Assembly (NCBI GenBank): GCA_007125875.1
Contig: SLCI01000137.1
Coordinates: 1 to 9,749 of the forward strand
Length of the DNA: 9,749 bases
DNA from: Kiritimatiellia bacterium
GTDB taxonomy: Bacteria > Verrucomicrobiota > Kiritimatiellia > SLAD01
Direction: 5' to 3'
In this document: positions 1 to 7,280 of the stretch, piece by piece
Position numbering within the stretch: position 1 is the first letter of the stretch
Layout of the letters: every line of letters starts with the position of its first letter
Program-made: the position numbers and the translations under genes
The notes under the pieces: generated by a model
The model's input: the letters and a program-made list of their open reading frames with translations, nothing else
Databases searched by the model: none
Told to the model about the DNA's origin: nothing

Positions 1-6
1 CGGAGC

Positions 7-362
7 GGCTGTTTCAAAACACTGCTCGTGTTGCCGCGAGATATCTCGCCCCATTTCAAATCAATTAAGTCTCGTCCCGGTTTGGCAGGGCGAATCCTCT
101 GGATGAGCCGTGAGTATGATCCGAACATGGGTAGACCCTTGATCTTGTGCCTGCTCCTGCGGCTCGGCGAGACCCTCCAGAGGCGGGCAGGCAGCCTCGC
201 CCTACCGATCTCATAACGTAAAAGCACGTGTAACCCATAACAGTGGCACGACCGCGAAAAACACGTGGTCATCTCGAGCGCAGTCCCGATCACGCTGCAA
301 GGCGGATATCGGGGCGCAGTCGAGAGATCTCAATCCCCATCAACAGCCCTCGACCACTCGCA
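7..362. repeat. Long interspersed repeat, left copy
   Basis: This stretch recurs in the same orientation at 9416-9749. The last 156 bases (207-362) align without gaps to 9594-9749 with about 11 mismatches by eye, roughly 93% identity. The match starts at GGCTGTTTCAAAAC (7-20) against 9416-9429. The part between about 21 and 83 is poorly conserved. Inside lie a large imperfect hairpin (84-206) and a smaller palindromic segment in which CCCGAT (285-290) can pair with ATCGGG (308-313), with GCGCAGTC repeated at 278-285 and 314-321. I see no credible gene here: the two open frames present have no recognisable protein character and run through repeat sequence. The family is not one I can name. It is non-coding interspersed DNA, perhaps a non-autonomous mobile element. 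Confidence 0.8.
84..206. repeat. Nested inverted-repeat hairpin (MITE- or REP-like), left copy
   Basis: Three arm pairs nest in order: GGCAGGGCGA (84-93) with TCGCCCTACC (197-206), one mismatched position; CCTCTGGA (96-103) with TCCAGAGG (176-183); and GAGCCG (105-110) with CGGCTC (160-165). The loop is 111-159 minus the inner 3' arm. The spacers between arms are asymmetric: 1-2 nt on the left, 10-13 nt on the right. An alternative small stem GAGGC/GCCTC also exists inside the right arm. The same structure occurs at 9472-9593. No transposase is nearby and no target-site duplication is evident, so the mobile-element reading is an inference. Confidence 0.7.
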
Positions 363-433
363 CCAGCCACCGACACGAAGCGTGGCTCTAGCGGTCGGAT
401 TAAGATTAGGATTACGATTATGATTAGGATCTG
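363..433. repeat. Repeat tail with GATTAN hexamer array
   Basis: Five consecutive hexamers GATTAA, GATTAG, GATTAC, GATTAT, GATTAG occupy 398-427, followed by GATCTG. Before them lies CGAAGCGTGGC (376-386), also present at 9356-9366 next to more GATTAN units. The array ends 13-18 nt from the stop codon of the minus-strand gene at 446. Read from that gene outward, it begins CAGATCCT and matches the start of the array downstream of prpC (9293-9325), so the two arrays are inverted relative to each other. There is no obvious rho-independent terminator for the minus-strand gene here. Confidence 0.75.
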
Positions 434-445
434 AAAGCAGAAGCC

Positions 446-1291
446 TTAGCCCACGGAGGACTTCGTAGCTTTAACGAGTGTCTTCCACAATGCTTCCGGA
501 GATTCAGCGGCCAGCATTTTTTCGCGCGCGTCTTCCTTGCGGAAGGCTTCAGTCAAGCCGGACAGCAGTTTCAAATAAAACGCGCTCGCCGCAGTCGGAA
601 TGACGATAAAGAAAATAATGCGGGTCAGCGTACGCGATGGACCGCCGAACTTGATGCCCTTTTCACTCACGCCGCATGCCAGCGTCAGGCCGCCACCTTC
701 AACACCACGAACGTGCGGGAAGGCGAGCCCTTGATCGACGGCTGTGCTCACAATCGCTTCACGCTTGAGTGCTTCTTCACAAAGCAATTGCCCATTATCG
801 ACAAACTGTTTTTCTTCCATCAAATGACACAACTCTGCAATCGCGCCATCACGATCCGTCGCTTCCAACCGTGCAATCATCAAGTCCGGCGCACTGAAGC
901 GTTCAATGCCCACTTTCGGCGGATCATTACGACGACGTCCACTCGATGCAGCAGCGGTTCGGCGCGGGGCCATCGTCGTGTAATACAAGAAGCGGCCGCA
1001 ATTCGGACACATCTGCAATTTTTCAGCTGAACGCACCGCTTGGATCAAGCTCGCCGGCAAACTCATACCGCATGCCGAACAATTTTTATTTGAGACGGGC
1101 ACGATCGCGAGCGGATCTTTTTTCAACATACGAGAGAAGGTCGACTGGATATCAATCGGCAAATCATCAAACAACGCCTGAATCGCTGTATCCAGTTGGG
1201 ACAGCTGTGCGCCCGGCATCGTGGTTTCCTGTTCGGCTCGGGCCAACGTGAGTTCCTGCAACTGCACCAAGTGGTTAATGATTTTCTGCAT
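446..1291 (-). CDS. Zinc ribbon-PTS EIIA (type 2) fusion protein
   Basis: This 281-residue protein has three parts. Residues 1-65 are a helical, charged N-terminal segment. Residues about 70-105 are a four-cysteine zinc ribbon, with C71-x2-C74 and C95-x2-C98, resembling the C4-type zinc ribbons that follow coiled coils in PF02591-like proteins. After a basic, low-complexity linker (108-125, rich in R and A/S), residues about 130-281 form a PTS EIIA type-2 (fructose/Ntr) domain. Its phosphorylatable histidine is H193 in GLAFPHVR. EIIA-Ntr domains take phosphate from NPr/HPr and often act by protein contacts instead of sugar uptake; no EIIB or EIIC is present here. No signal peptide or membrane segment is visible. 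The ATG has AAGGA about 9 nt upstream (1301-1305 on the minus strand). It is transcribed divergently from the pyrimidine operon, so a regulatory role is plausible but inferred. The two domain assignments are firm; the function is unknown. Confidence 0.85.
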   Translation of the reverse strand: MQKIINHLVQLQELTLARAEQETTMPGAQLSQLDTAIQALFDDLPIDIQSTFSRMLKKDPLAIVPVSNKNCSACGMSLPASLIQAVRSAEKLQMCPNCGRFLYYTTMAPRRTAAASSGRRRNDPPKVGIERFSAPDLMIARLEATDRDGAIAELCHLMEEKQFVDNGQLLCEEALKREAIVSTAVDQGLAFPHVRGVEGGGLTLACGVSEKGIKFGGPSRTLTRIIFFIVIPTAASAFYLKLLSGLTEAFRKEDAREKMLAAESPEALWKTLVKATKSSVG

Positions 1292-1339
1292 CGAATCTAT
1301 TCCTTTATCGTCATGAGTAATGTTGAACCAAGATAGGGT

Positions 1340-1368
1340 TTTCTAGCGCATGCCGAAGCAGGTTGCAA
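1340..1368 (-). promoter_or_regulatory. Candidate sigma70 promoter for the zinc ribbon-EIIA gene
   Basis: On the minus strand, TTGCAA (1368-1363) and TAGAAA (1345-1340) are separated by 17 nt, each matching four of six consensus bases. The -10 lies about 49 nt upstream of the start codon. This is a pattern match only. An inverted pair GTTATC (1369-1374) and GATAAC (1405-1410), 30 nt apart, sits between this and the divergent promoter and could be a weak operator. Confidence 0.35.
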
Positions 1369-1420
1369 GTTATCAATACGCGACACATAAAACTCGAACA
1401 TAGGGATAACACTGAACGAC

Positions 1421-1472
1421 TTGACAGGGTTCCCATTGCTTCGCTACCTTTAACAGTGGTCGTGATTATATT
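1421..1472 (+). promoter_or_regulatory. Candidate promoter region of the preT-prpC operon
   Basis: A perfect -35 TTGACA lies at 1421-1426. A weak -10 TACCTT (1445-1450) follows with an 18-nt spacer. A better -10 by sequence, TATATT (1467-1472), lacks a correctly spaced -35, so it would need activator help. The leader to the preT start contains a 7-bp tandem repeat, GCACTAA at 1494-1500 and 1501-1507, just before the ribosome site. Since the six downstream genes are tightly packed, this is the likely main promoter of the operon. Confidence 0.4.
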
Positions 1473-1521
1473 TTCGCTCAGTTACGAAGCACGGCACTAA
1501 GCACTAAAGTCAGGAGGACGC

Positions 1522-2967
1522 ATGCCGATTAGACCGATCTTGGACGCGGAAACCGCAGCCCGTAACATGGCTGAAATTGAACCAAAGTATTCCCCCCAGG
1601 AAGCTGTCGTTGAGGCAAATAGATGTTTATTCTGCTTTGACGCGCCTTGCATCAAGGCCTGCCCAACCGGCATCGACATACCAGCTTTCATCAAGAAGAT
1701 TACGACCAATAACCTAACCGGCTCTGCCCGTACCATTCTTGAATCCAACATTCTAGGCGGCAGCTGTGCGCGCGTCTGCCCGACGTCGGTACTCTGCGAA
1801 GGTGCCTGCGTGATGCTCGATCGCGACCAGCAACCGATTAAGATTGGTCGCCTGCAGCGTTATGCTACCGATCACGTTTTTGAGAACGATCTGCAGGTGT
1901 TGCATGCGCCCGAACAGAAATCAGGCAAGCGCGTGGCACTCATTGGCGGCGGCCCCGCCAGCATGGGTTGTGCGGCTGAGCTTGCGCAACTTGGTCATGA
2001 GGCCGTGATTTTCGAGAAGAAACCGCAAGCAGGTGGCCTGAATACCTATGGTATCGCCTACTACAAATTAACGCCTGAAATGAGTCTCGATGAAGTCGAG
2101 TTGATCAAGCAGCTGGGCGTTGAGTTTCGTACTGGCGTAGAGGTCGGCAAGGACATCAGCGTCAGTGAACTCGAAAAGGAATTTGACGCCGTATTTGTCG
2201 GCGTGGGTTTAGGCCATACTTATCGCTTGGGGATTCCGGGCGAGGATTTACCCGAGGTACAAGAGGCGCTCGCCTTCATTGAGGAATTTCATATTAATCC
2301 CCTTCACGAGGTCGCCGTCGGCAAGCGCGTGGCCGTAATTGGCTGCGGCAATACCGCCATCGATGCGGTCACTCAAGCCAAGCGGCTTGGTGCCGAACAA
2401 GCCGTGATTATTTATCGCCGCGGTCCGACGGATATGCCGGCCTATGTCTACGAGTACGATCTTGCCAAGCGGGACGGCGCCGAATTCATCTTTCATGCGG
2501 TGCCCGTTGAGGTGCTCGAAGAAGATGGCCATGTGTCCGGTCTCAAGCTGGCACGCTCGTCCGTGGGCGCAGATGGCAAACTCACGGTCGACGAATCCGA
2601 CACATTCGAAATGCCGTTCGATATGGTGATCAAAGCGCTGGGCCAAGAGAAGATGACGGATATGCTGAATCAGCTGATGCCGGATCTGGAGCTCAACAAA
2701 AACGGCACCGTCAAAACAGACACGAATGGCCAGACCAATATTCCGCATGTTTTCGCCGGTGGCGACGGAGCCAACGGCGGTGCCGAAGTCGTCAATGCGG
2801 TCGGTGAAGGGAAAAAGGCTGCGCGCGGCATCCATCGCCTCTTCACGCAAGAGGATGTTGAAGGTCCGATTCAGTGGACGCGCATGGGCGTGGTGGGCGA
2901 CAAACCTTTGGGGTCAGGGCTAAATAACCCGGTACGTGTGGCAGAAGACGCGAAAGCATTTGTATAA
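1522..2967 (+). CDS. preT: Dihydropyrimidine dehydrogenase (NAD-dependent), PreT subunit
   Basis: This 481-residue flavoprotein passes electrons from NADH to PreA for reduction of uracil or thymine. It corresponds to the N-terminal half of mammalian DPD and is related to the glutamate synthase small subunit. N-terminal iron-sulfur ligands are C35-x2-C38-x4-C43-x3-C47, then C82, C86, C92 and C96. The FAD site is VALIGGGPAS (138-147) and the pyridine nucleotide site is VAVIGCGNTA (270-279). The C-terminal FAD segment is VFAGGDGANGG (410-420). The length fits bacterial PreT. The start is supported by AGGAGG at 1512-1517, 4 nt before the ATG. It is first in the operon, with preA following 14 nt after its stop. 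Glutamate synthase beta chain is the main alternative, but adjacent preA and hydA settle the role. Confidence 0.95.
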   Translation: MPIRPILDAETAARNMAEIEPKYSPQEAVVEANRCLFCFDAPCIKACPTGIDIPAFIKKITTNNLTGSARTILESNILGGSCARVCPTSVLCEGACVMLDRDQQPIKIGRLQRYATDHVFENDLQVLHAPEQKSGKRVALIGGGPASMGCAAELAQLGHEAVIFEKKPQAGGLNTYGIAYYKLTPEMSLDEVELIKQLGVEFRTGVEVGKDISVSELEKEFDAVFVGVGLGHTYRLGIPGEDLPEVQEALAFIEEFHINPLHEVAVGKRVAVIGCGNTAIDAVTQAKRLGAEQAVIIYRRGPTDMPAYVYEYDLAKRDGAEFIFHAVPVEVLEEDGHVSGLKLARSSVGADGKLTVDESDTFEMPFDMVIKALGQEKMTDMLNQLMPDLELNKNGTVKTDTNGQTNIPHVFAGGDGANGGAEVVNAVGEGKKAARGIHRLFTQEDVEGPIQWTRMGVVGDKPLGSGLNNPVRVAEDAKAFV

Positions 2968-2981
2968 GGAGCAATTTCATT

Positions 2982-4298
2982 ATGGCTGATCTATCCATCA
3001 ATCTTGCCGGCATCAAGTCACCCAATCCGTTTTGGGTCGCCTCAGCCCCACCCGCCAATACGGCCTATCAATGCCATCGTGCGTTCGAAGCTGGCTGGGG
3101 TGGCGTGGTCTGGAAAACAATCGGGGAACCAATCGTTAACGTAAGCTCACGCTATTCATCCATCGATATTAACGGCACCCGTATGGTGGGGCTGAACAAT
3201 ATCGAGCTGATCACAGATCGCTCACCGGAAACAAATTTCCGCGAGATCAAAGAATGTAAAGAACGTTGGCCGGACCATGCAGTGATCGCTTCCTTGATGA
3301 CCGATACCCGCGAAAATTGGCACGACTATATGAAGCGTTCGGCCGATTGCGGTGCGGATGGCGTGGAACTGAACTTTGGCTGCCCGCACGGCATGTGCGA
3401 ACGCGGTATGGGTTCTGCTGTTGGCCAAAATCCGGATGTGATCGAAACCATTGTGGGCTGGGTAATGGAAGTCGCCGAGATTCCGGTGATCGTCAAACTG
3501 ACACCCAACATCACCAGCATCAATCACTCGGCGCGCGCCGCCAGCCGAGCCGGTGCAAATGCGATTTCCCTGATCAACACCATCAACAGCATTACGCAAG
3601 TTGATTTGGATCGCATGTGTCCTGAGCCGTACGTCGCCGGACAAAGCACGCACGGCGGCTATTGCGGACCCGCGGTTAAACCGATTGCCTTGAACATGGT
3701 GCAGGAATGTGCGGCGGATCCCGACGTCAATATCCCAATTTCCGGCATCGGCGGCATCTCCAATTGGAAGGACGCCGCTGAATTCATCGCGCTGGGCTCT
3801 ACCAGCGTACAAGTCTGTACCGCGATTATGCATTACGGCTTCCGAATCGTGGAGGACATGACCGAAGGCTTGAATGATTACCTCGACAGCGCGGGCATGG
3901 CCTCGGTCAATGATCTGGTCGGTCGCGCCGTACAGTCGGTACAGCGTTGGGAGAATCTCGATCTCAGCTACAAGCGTATTGCCGCGATTGATTATGACAA
4001 GTGTATCGGCTGCAACCTCTGCTACATCGCGTGCGAGGACGGGGCACATCAAGCGATCGCGCTCGTTGACCCGGACGAAAAAGGTGTGGACCTGGGGCCC
4101 GGTCGCTTGCCCGGCAAGCCGGTGCCCGAGATCAAAGAAAAGGAATGTGTGGGTTGTAACCTCTGTGCGCTCGTCTGCCCGGTTGATCAATGCATCACGA
4201 TGGTGGACGTCGAGACCGGCAAGGAGCGTATGAGTTGGAGCGACTATCAGGACAAACTGGCCAGCGGCGAGATGGACCCCATTCCCGCGCACCCATAA
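2982..4298 (+). CDS. preA: Dihydropyrimidine dehydrogenase (NAD-dependent), PreA catalytic subunit
   Basis: This 438-residue protein has an FMN TIM barrel of the dihydroorotate dehydrogenase fold followed by a ferredoxin-like tail. It reduces uracil/thymine to dihydrouracil/dihydrothymine with electrons from PreT, in the cytoplasm. Compared with DPD from memory, the pyrimidine-binding residues are kept: N73 (LNNIEL), N131 and N199-T200 (LINTINS). The catalytic cysteine is C134 in NFGCPHG. Two 4Fe-4S motifs follow: C341, C344, C347, C351 and C389, C392, C395, C399. The ATG has AAGGAG (2966-2971) overlapping the preT stop codon, suggesting coupled translation of the two subunits. The sequence gives no firm way to tell uracil from thymine preference. 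A minus-strand frame of 468 codons across this gene is a shadow. Confidence 0.95.
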   Translation: MADLSINLAGIKSPNPFWVASAPPANTAYQCHRAFEAGWGGVVWKTIGEPIVNVSSRYSSIDINGTRMVGLNNIELITDRSPETNFREIKECKERWPDHAVIASLMTDTRENWHDYMKRSADCGADGVELNFGCPHGMCERGMGSAVGQNPDVIETIVGWVMEVAEIPVIVKLTPNITSINHSARAASRAGANAISLINTINSITQVDLDRMCPEPYVAGQSTHGGYCGPAVKPIALNMVQECAADPDVNIPISGIGGISNWKDAAEFIALGSTSVQVCTAIMHYGFRIVEDMTEGLNDYLDSAGMASVNDLVGRAVQSVQRWENLDLSYKRIAAIDYDKCIGCNLCYIACEDGAHQAIALVDPDEKGVDLGPGRLPGKPVPEIKEKECVGCNLCALVCPVDQCITMVDVETGKERMSWSDYQDKLASGEMDPIPAHP

Positions 4299-4343
4299 AG
4301 CGCATTGAGCGCGATAACGGCCAGCAGTTAAAGGAGAAAAAAG

Positions 4344-5843
4344 ATGACAACAGAACAATATCCGTGCCCAAATTTCATTAATGGTGAATGGAGCACACCC
4401 GATGTGGCGAATTTCAATCCCGTTTATAACCCCTCCACCGGTGAACAAATTTCGGCGGCACCGATGTGCGATGCCGACATCGTCAACGCTGCGGTAGAAG
4501 CCGCAGATGGGGCCTTTCATGATTGGTGGCAGACGCCGCCCGTCGAACGGATCCGTATTCTCTTTCGCTACAAGCTTTTGCTCGAGGACAAATTCGAGGA
4601 ACTCGCTCAGAGCGTGACACGGGAACACGGCAAAACCTTACAAGAAGCGCGTGGTGATGTTCGACGCGGTATCGAGGTGGTTGAATACGCCTGTGCGGTC
4701 ACGGAGCTTTTGAAGGGCGAATGCCTGGAAAACATCGCGCGCGGAATTGACTGCGAGCTGCAACGCCAACCGGTCGGCATTTGCGCAGGCATCTGTCCTT
4801 ACAACTTCCCTGCCCTAGTGCCCATGTGGATGTATCCGTTAGCGATTGCGTGCGGAAATACTTTCATCCTCAAGCCCAGCGAGAAAGTACCCTTGACCAG
4901 CATTCGCCTAATCGAATTGCTTGAACAAGCGGGTTTACCGAAAGGCGTTCTAAATATTGTGCATGGCGGTCGCGAATGCGTTGATGCGATCCTCACCCAC
5001 CCCAAAGTCAATGCCATCTCATTCGTGGGCTCGTCCCCGGTGGCAAAATACATTTTCGAAACAGGGACACAGCACGGCAAACGCGTCCAAGCCGCTGGTG
5101 GCGCCAAAAACTTTGTCGTCATCATGCCCGACGCTGAAATTCCGAAAGCCGTCGATGGCATGGTGGACTCGGCCTTTGGTTGCGCGGGTCAGCGCTGTAT
5201 GGCGGGTTCAACCGCGATCACGATCGGCAAAGCCGCCGATTCCTTCATTCCCGAAATGGCCGCAGCAGCCAAAGCGCTCAAAGTGGGACCAACCGATCGC
5301 ACGCCTGCAGGTCAGCTCGGTGCGGTCATCTCGCCCGAACACCGCGACCGCATCAAATCGCTCATTGAACAAGGCGAGGCAGAGGGTGCCGATATCGTCG
5401 TGGACGGTCGCACCGTCAGTGTGCCGGACTATCCGGAAGGCTTCTATCTCGGCCCGACCATTCTGGATAAAGTGCAAACCAACATGAAGGTGCATAACGA
5501 CGAAGTGTTTGGGCCGGTGCTCAATGTCATTCGCGCGGATGACATGGAACAAGCCTTGCACGTCGCCAACACCTGTTCATTTGGTAATGGCTGCTGCATT
5601 TACACGCGTTCCGGGCAGCTCGCACGTGAATTCAAGCACCGCGTCAAAGCCGGCATGGTCGGAATCAATGTCGGTATCCCCGCGCCGATGGCGTATTTCC
5701 CGTTCAGTGGCTGGGACTACTCCTTCTTTGGTGACCTGCATATTCAAGGACGGGAAGCGATCTACTTCTATACCCGTTCAAAAGTCACCACCACCCGCTG
5801 GTTTAGTCAGGGTGAAGGAGACATCTGGCACAAAGATAAATAA
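4344..5843 (+). CDS. mmsA: CoA-acylating methylmalonate-semialdehyde dehydrogenase
   Basis: This 499-residue aldehyde dehydrogenase superfamily member oxidises methylmalonate semialdehyde to propionyl-CoA, CO2 and NADH; it also turns malonate semialdehyde into acetyl-CoA. The catalytic cysteine is C285 in FGCAGQRC, and the oxyanion asparagine is N154 in CPYNFPAL. Where ordinary ALDHs carry the general-base glutamate (ELGGK), this protein has AAGGAKN (250-256), the signature of the CoA-dependent MMSDH group. Other family marks are KPSE (177-180), NDEVFGP (385-391) and VGIPAPMAYFPFSGW (443-457). AAGGAG at 4331-4336 stands 7 nt before the ATG. The gap to preA is 45 nt. In other genomes this enzyme serves valine and inositol breakdown; here, between preA and hydA, it most likely acts on the product of beta-aminoisobutyrate (thymine) or beta-alanine (uracil). 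The subfamily call is firm; the in vivo substrate is inferred. Confidence 0.92.
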   Translation: MTTEQYPCPNFINGEWSTPDVANFNPVYNPSTGEQISAAPMCDADIVNAAVEAADGAFHDWWQTPPVERIRILFRYKLLLEDKFEELAQSVTREHGKTLQEARGDVRRGIEVVEYACAVTELLKGECLENIARGIDCELQRQPVGICAGICPYNFPALVPMWMYPLAIACGNTFILKPSEKVPLTSIRLIELLEQAGLPKGVLNIVHGGRECVDAILTHPKVNAISFVGSSPVAKYIFETGTQHGKRVQAAGGAKNFVVIMPDAEIPKAVDGMVDSAFGCAGQRCMAGSTAITIGKAADSFIPEMAAAAKALKVGPTDRTPAGQLGAVISPEHRDRIKSLIEQGEAEGADIVVDGRTVSVPDYPEGFYLGPTILDKVQTNMKVHNDEVFGPVLNVIRADDMEQALHVANTCSFGNGCCIYTRSGQLAREFKHRVKAGMVGINVGIPAPMAYFPFSGWDYSFFGDLHIQGREAIYFYTRSKVTTTRWFSQGEGDIWHKDK

Positions 5844-5876
5844 TCACAACCCTAAAGCAGACGACAGGAGCATGCC

Positions 5877-7259
5877 ATGAGCCTTTTGATCAAAAACGGA
5901 GAAATCGTTACCGCCAGCGAGCGTTATGTCGCAGACATTTATTGTGAAAACGACACCATTACGCGGATCGGCAAGGATTTGGAGGCGCCGCCGGATGCCA
6001 AGGTGATTGATGCCAAAGGCAAATACGTCTTCCCCGGATTTATCGATCCGCACGTGCATATCTATCTGCCCTTCATGGGCACCTATGCCAAGGACGACTA
6101 CAATTCCGGCAGCAAAGCCGCCTTGATGGGCGGCACCACGACGTTAATCGAAATGCTCTGCCCGAGTCGTGACGACGATCTCTTGGAAACCTACGAGCTC
6201 TGGAAGAGCAAAGCGGCCGGGATCAGTGCATGTGACTACACCTACCACATGGGAGTCCCCCGTTTCGACGACAAGGCTGAAGCGCAACTGCGCGAAATTG
6301 TCGCCGACGGTATCAGCTCCTTCAAAGTGTTCTTGGCTTACAAGGGCGTCTTCAACCTGTCAGACGAAGAGTTGTACTACGTCATGCGACTGGCCAAGGA
6401 ACTGGGCGTGATTACGACCGCTCATTGCGAAAATGCTGATCTGGTACTGGAACTGCAGAAGAAGCTGATAAGCGAAGGCAAGACTGGTCCCGAATGGCAT
6501 TACCACAGTCGCCCACCGTTTGTGGAGGCTTCCGGTACCGCGAAGTTCCTGACCTTTGCACAGGCGACGGATGCCGCCGCCTATATCGTTCACTTGAGCT
6601 GTAACGAGTCGCTCCGCGAAGTCATGCGGGCCCGTTATGCCGGTGTGCGTGCATTCGTCGAAATTGTGATTCCGTATTTGACGGTGGATATGACCTATGC
6701 CGAGAAGCCGGACTTCGAAGGCGCCAAGTACGTGATGTCCCCTCCCCTGCGCAACAAACGCAATCAGGAAGTGTTCTGGAACGGATTGCAACAAGGCTTC
6801 ATTCACACCGTGGCCACCGACCATGCCCCGTTCGACTTCAAGGGACAAAAGGAAATGGGTCGCGACGATTTCACCAAGATTCCAAACGGTATCCCGTCGA
6901 TCGAAGAACGTGTCAAATTGCTCTACTCCTTCGGCGTCGCCGAAGGCCGGATCGATCTCAATACCTTCGTGAATTGCGCCAGCACGCAGGCGGCTAAATT
7001 GTTTGGCCTCTATCCGCGTAAAGGCACAATCCAATTGGGTGCGGACGCGGACTTGGTGATCTATGACCCGGACTACGAAGGCGTGATCTCGCAAAAGACG
7101 CATTCAATGAATATCGATTACAGTGCCTTCGAAGGCTGGAAGATCAAAGGACGCCCCGAAACCGTCACCGTGCGTGGCAAGGTTTCGGTCGAGGACGGCA
7201 AATGGACAGGCGCACATGGTCACGGAGAACTCGTGAAGCGTGAGCCCTGCCACTTTTAG
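5877..7259 (+). CDS. hydA: Dihydropyrimidinase (D-hydantoinase family)
   Basis: This 460-residue cyclic amidohydrolase opens dihydrouracil or dihydrothymine to N-carbamoyl-beta-alanine or N-carbamoyl-beta-aminoisobutyrate, the second step of reductive pyrimidine breakdown. All dinuclear metal ligands of the family are present: H59 and H61 (DPHVHIY), the carbamylated lysine K150 (SFKVFLAYKG), H183 (TAHCEN), H239 (VHLS) and D315 (ATDHAPF). The substrate-contacting tyrosine is Y155. The length is typical. The ATG is preceded by AGGAG (5866-5870); an ATG at 5872 is out of frame. It lies 33 nt after mmsA and 21 nt before prpB. Allantoinase or hydantoinase would be alternatives on sequence alone, but linkage to preTA favours dihydropyrimidinase. 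Beta-ureidopropionase, which acts on its product, is not in the window. Confidence 0.93.
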   Translation: MSLLIKNGEIVTASERYVADIYCENDTITRIGKDLEAPPDAKVIDAKGKYVFPGFIDPHVHIYLPFMGTYAKDDYNSGSKAALMGGTTTLIEMLCPSRDDDLLETYELWKSKAAGISACDYTYHMGVPRFDDKAEAQLREIVADGISSFKVFLAYKGVFNLSDEELYYVMRLAKELGVITTAHCENADLVLELQKKLISEGKTGPEWHYHSRPPFVEASGTAKFLTFAQATDAAAYIVHLSCNESLREVMRARYAGVRAFVEIVIPYLTVDMTYAEKPDFEGAKYVMSPPLRNKRNQEVFWNGLQQGFIHTVATDHAPFDFKGQKEMGRDDFTKIPNGIPSIEERVKLLYSFGVAEGRIDLNTFVNCASTQAAKLFGLYPRKGTIQLGADADLVIYDPDYEGVISQKTHSMNIDYSAFEGWKIKGRPETVTVRGKVSVEDGKWTGAHGHGELVKREPCHF

Positions 7260-7280
7260 TTGAAAGCTGAATTCGAGCCT

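Noticed and set aside
398..427. Hexamer array considered as CRISPR or telomere-like DNA
   Set aside because: Units are contiguous 6-mers with no spacers, and the array is only about 30 bp.
28..434. Two short plus-strand open frames (28-216 and 243-434) in the left flank
   Set aside because: They lie in repeat sequence, include the hairpin and the GATTAN array, have arginine-rich non-protein composition and no convincing ribosome site.
1421..1441. Possible sigma54 promoter (TTGACAGG ... TTGCTT)
   Set aside because: The GG to GC spacing is 8-9 nt instead of 10, and the TTG to TTGC distance is 3 nt off consensus.
3222..4628. A 468-codon open frame on the minus strand across preA and the start of mmsA
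   Set aside because: It is antisense to well-supported genes, has no recognisable motif and reads as a codon-bias shadow (histidine, arginine and glycine rich).
6360..7103. A 247-codon minus-strand open frame opposite hydA, and one of 200 codons at 2248-2850 opposite preT
   Set aside because: Both are shadows of conserved coding sequence with no family resemblance.
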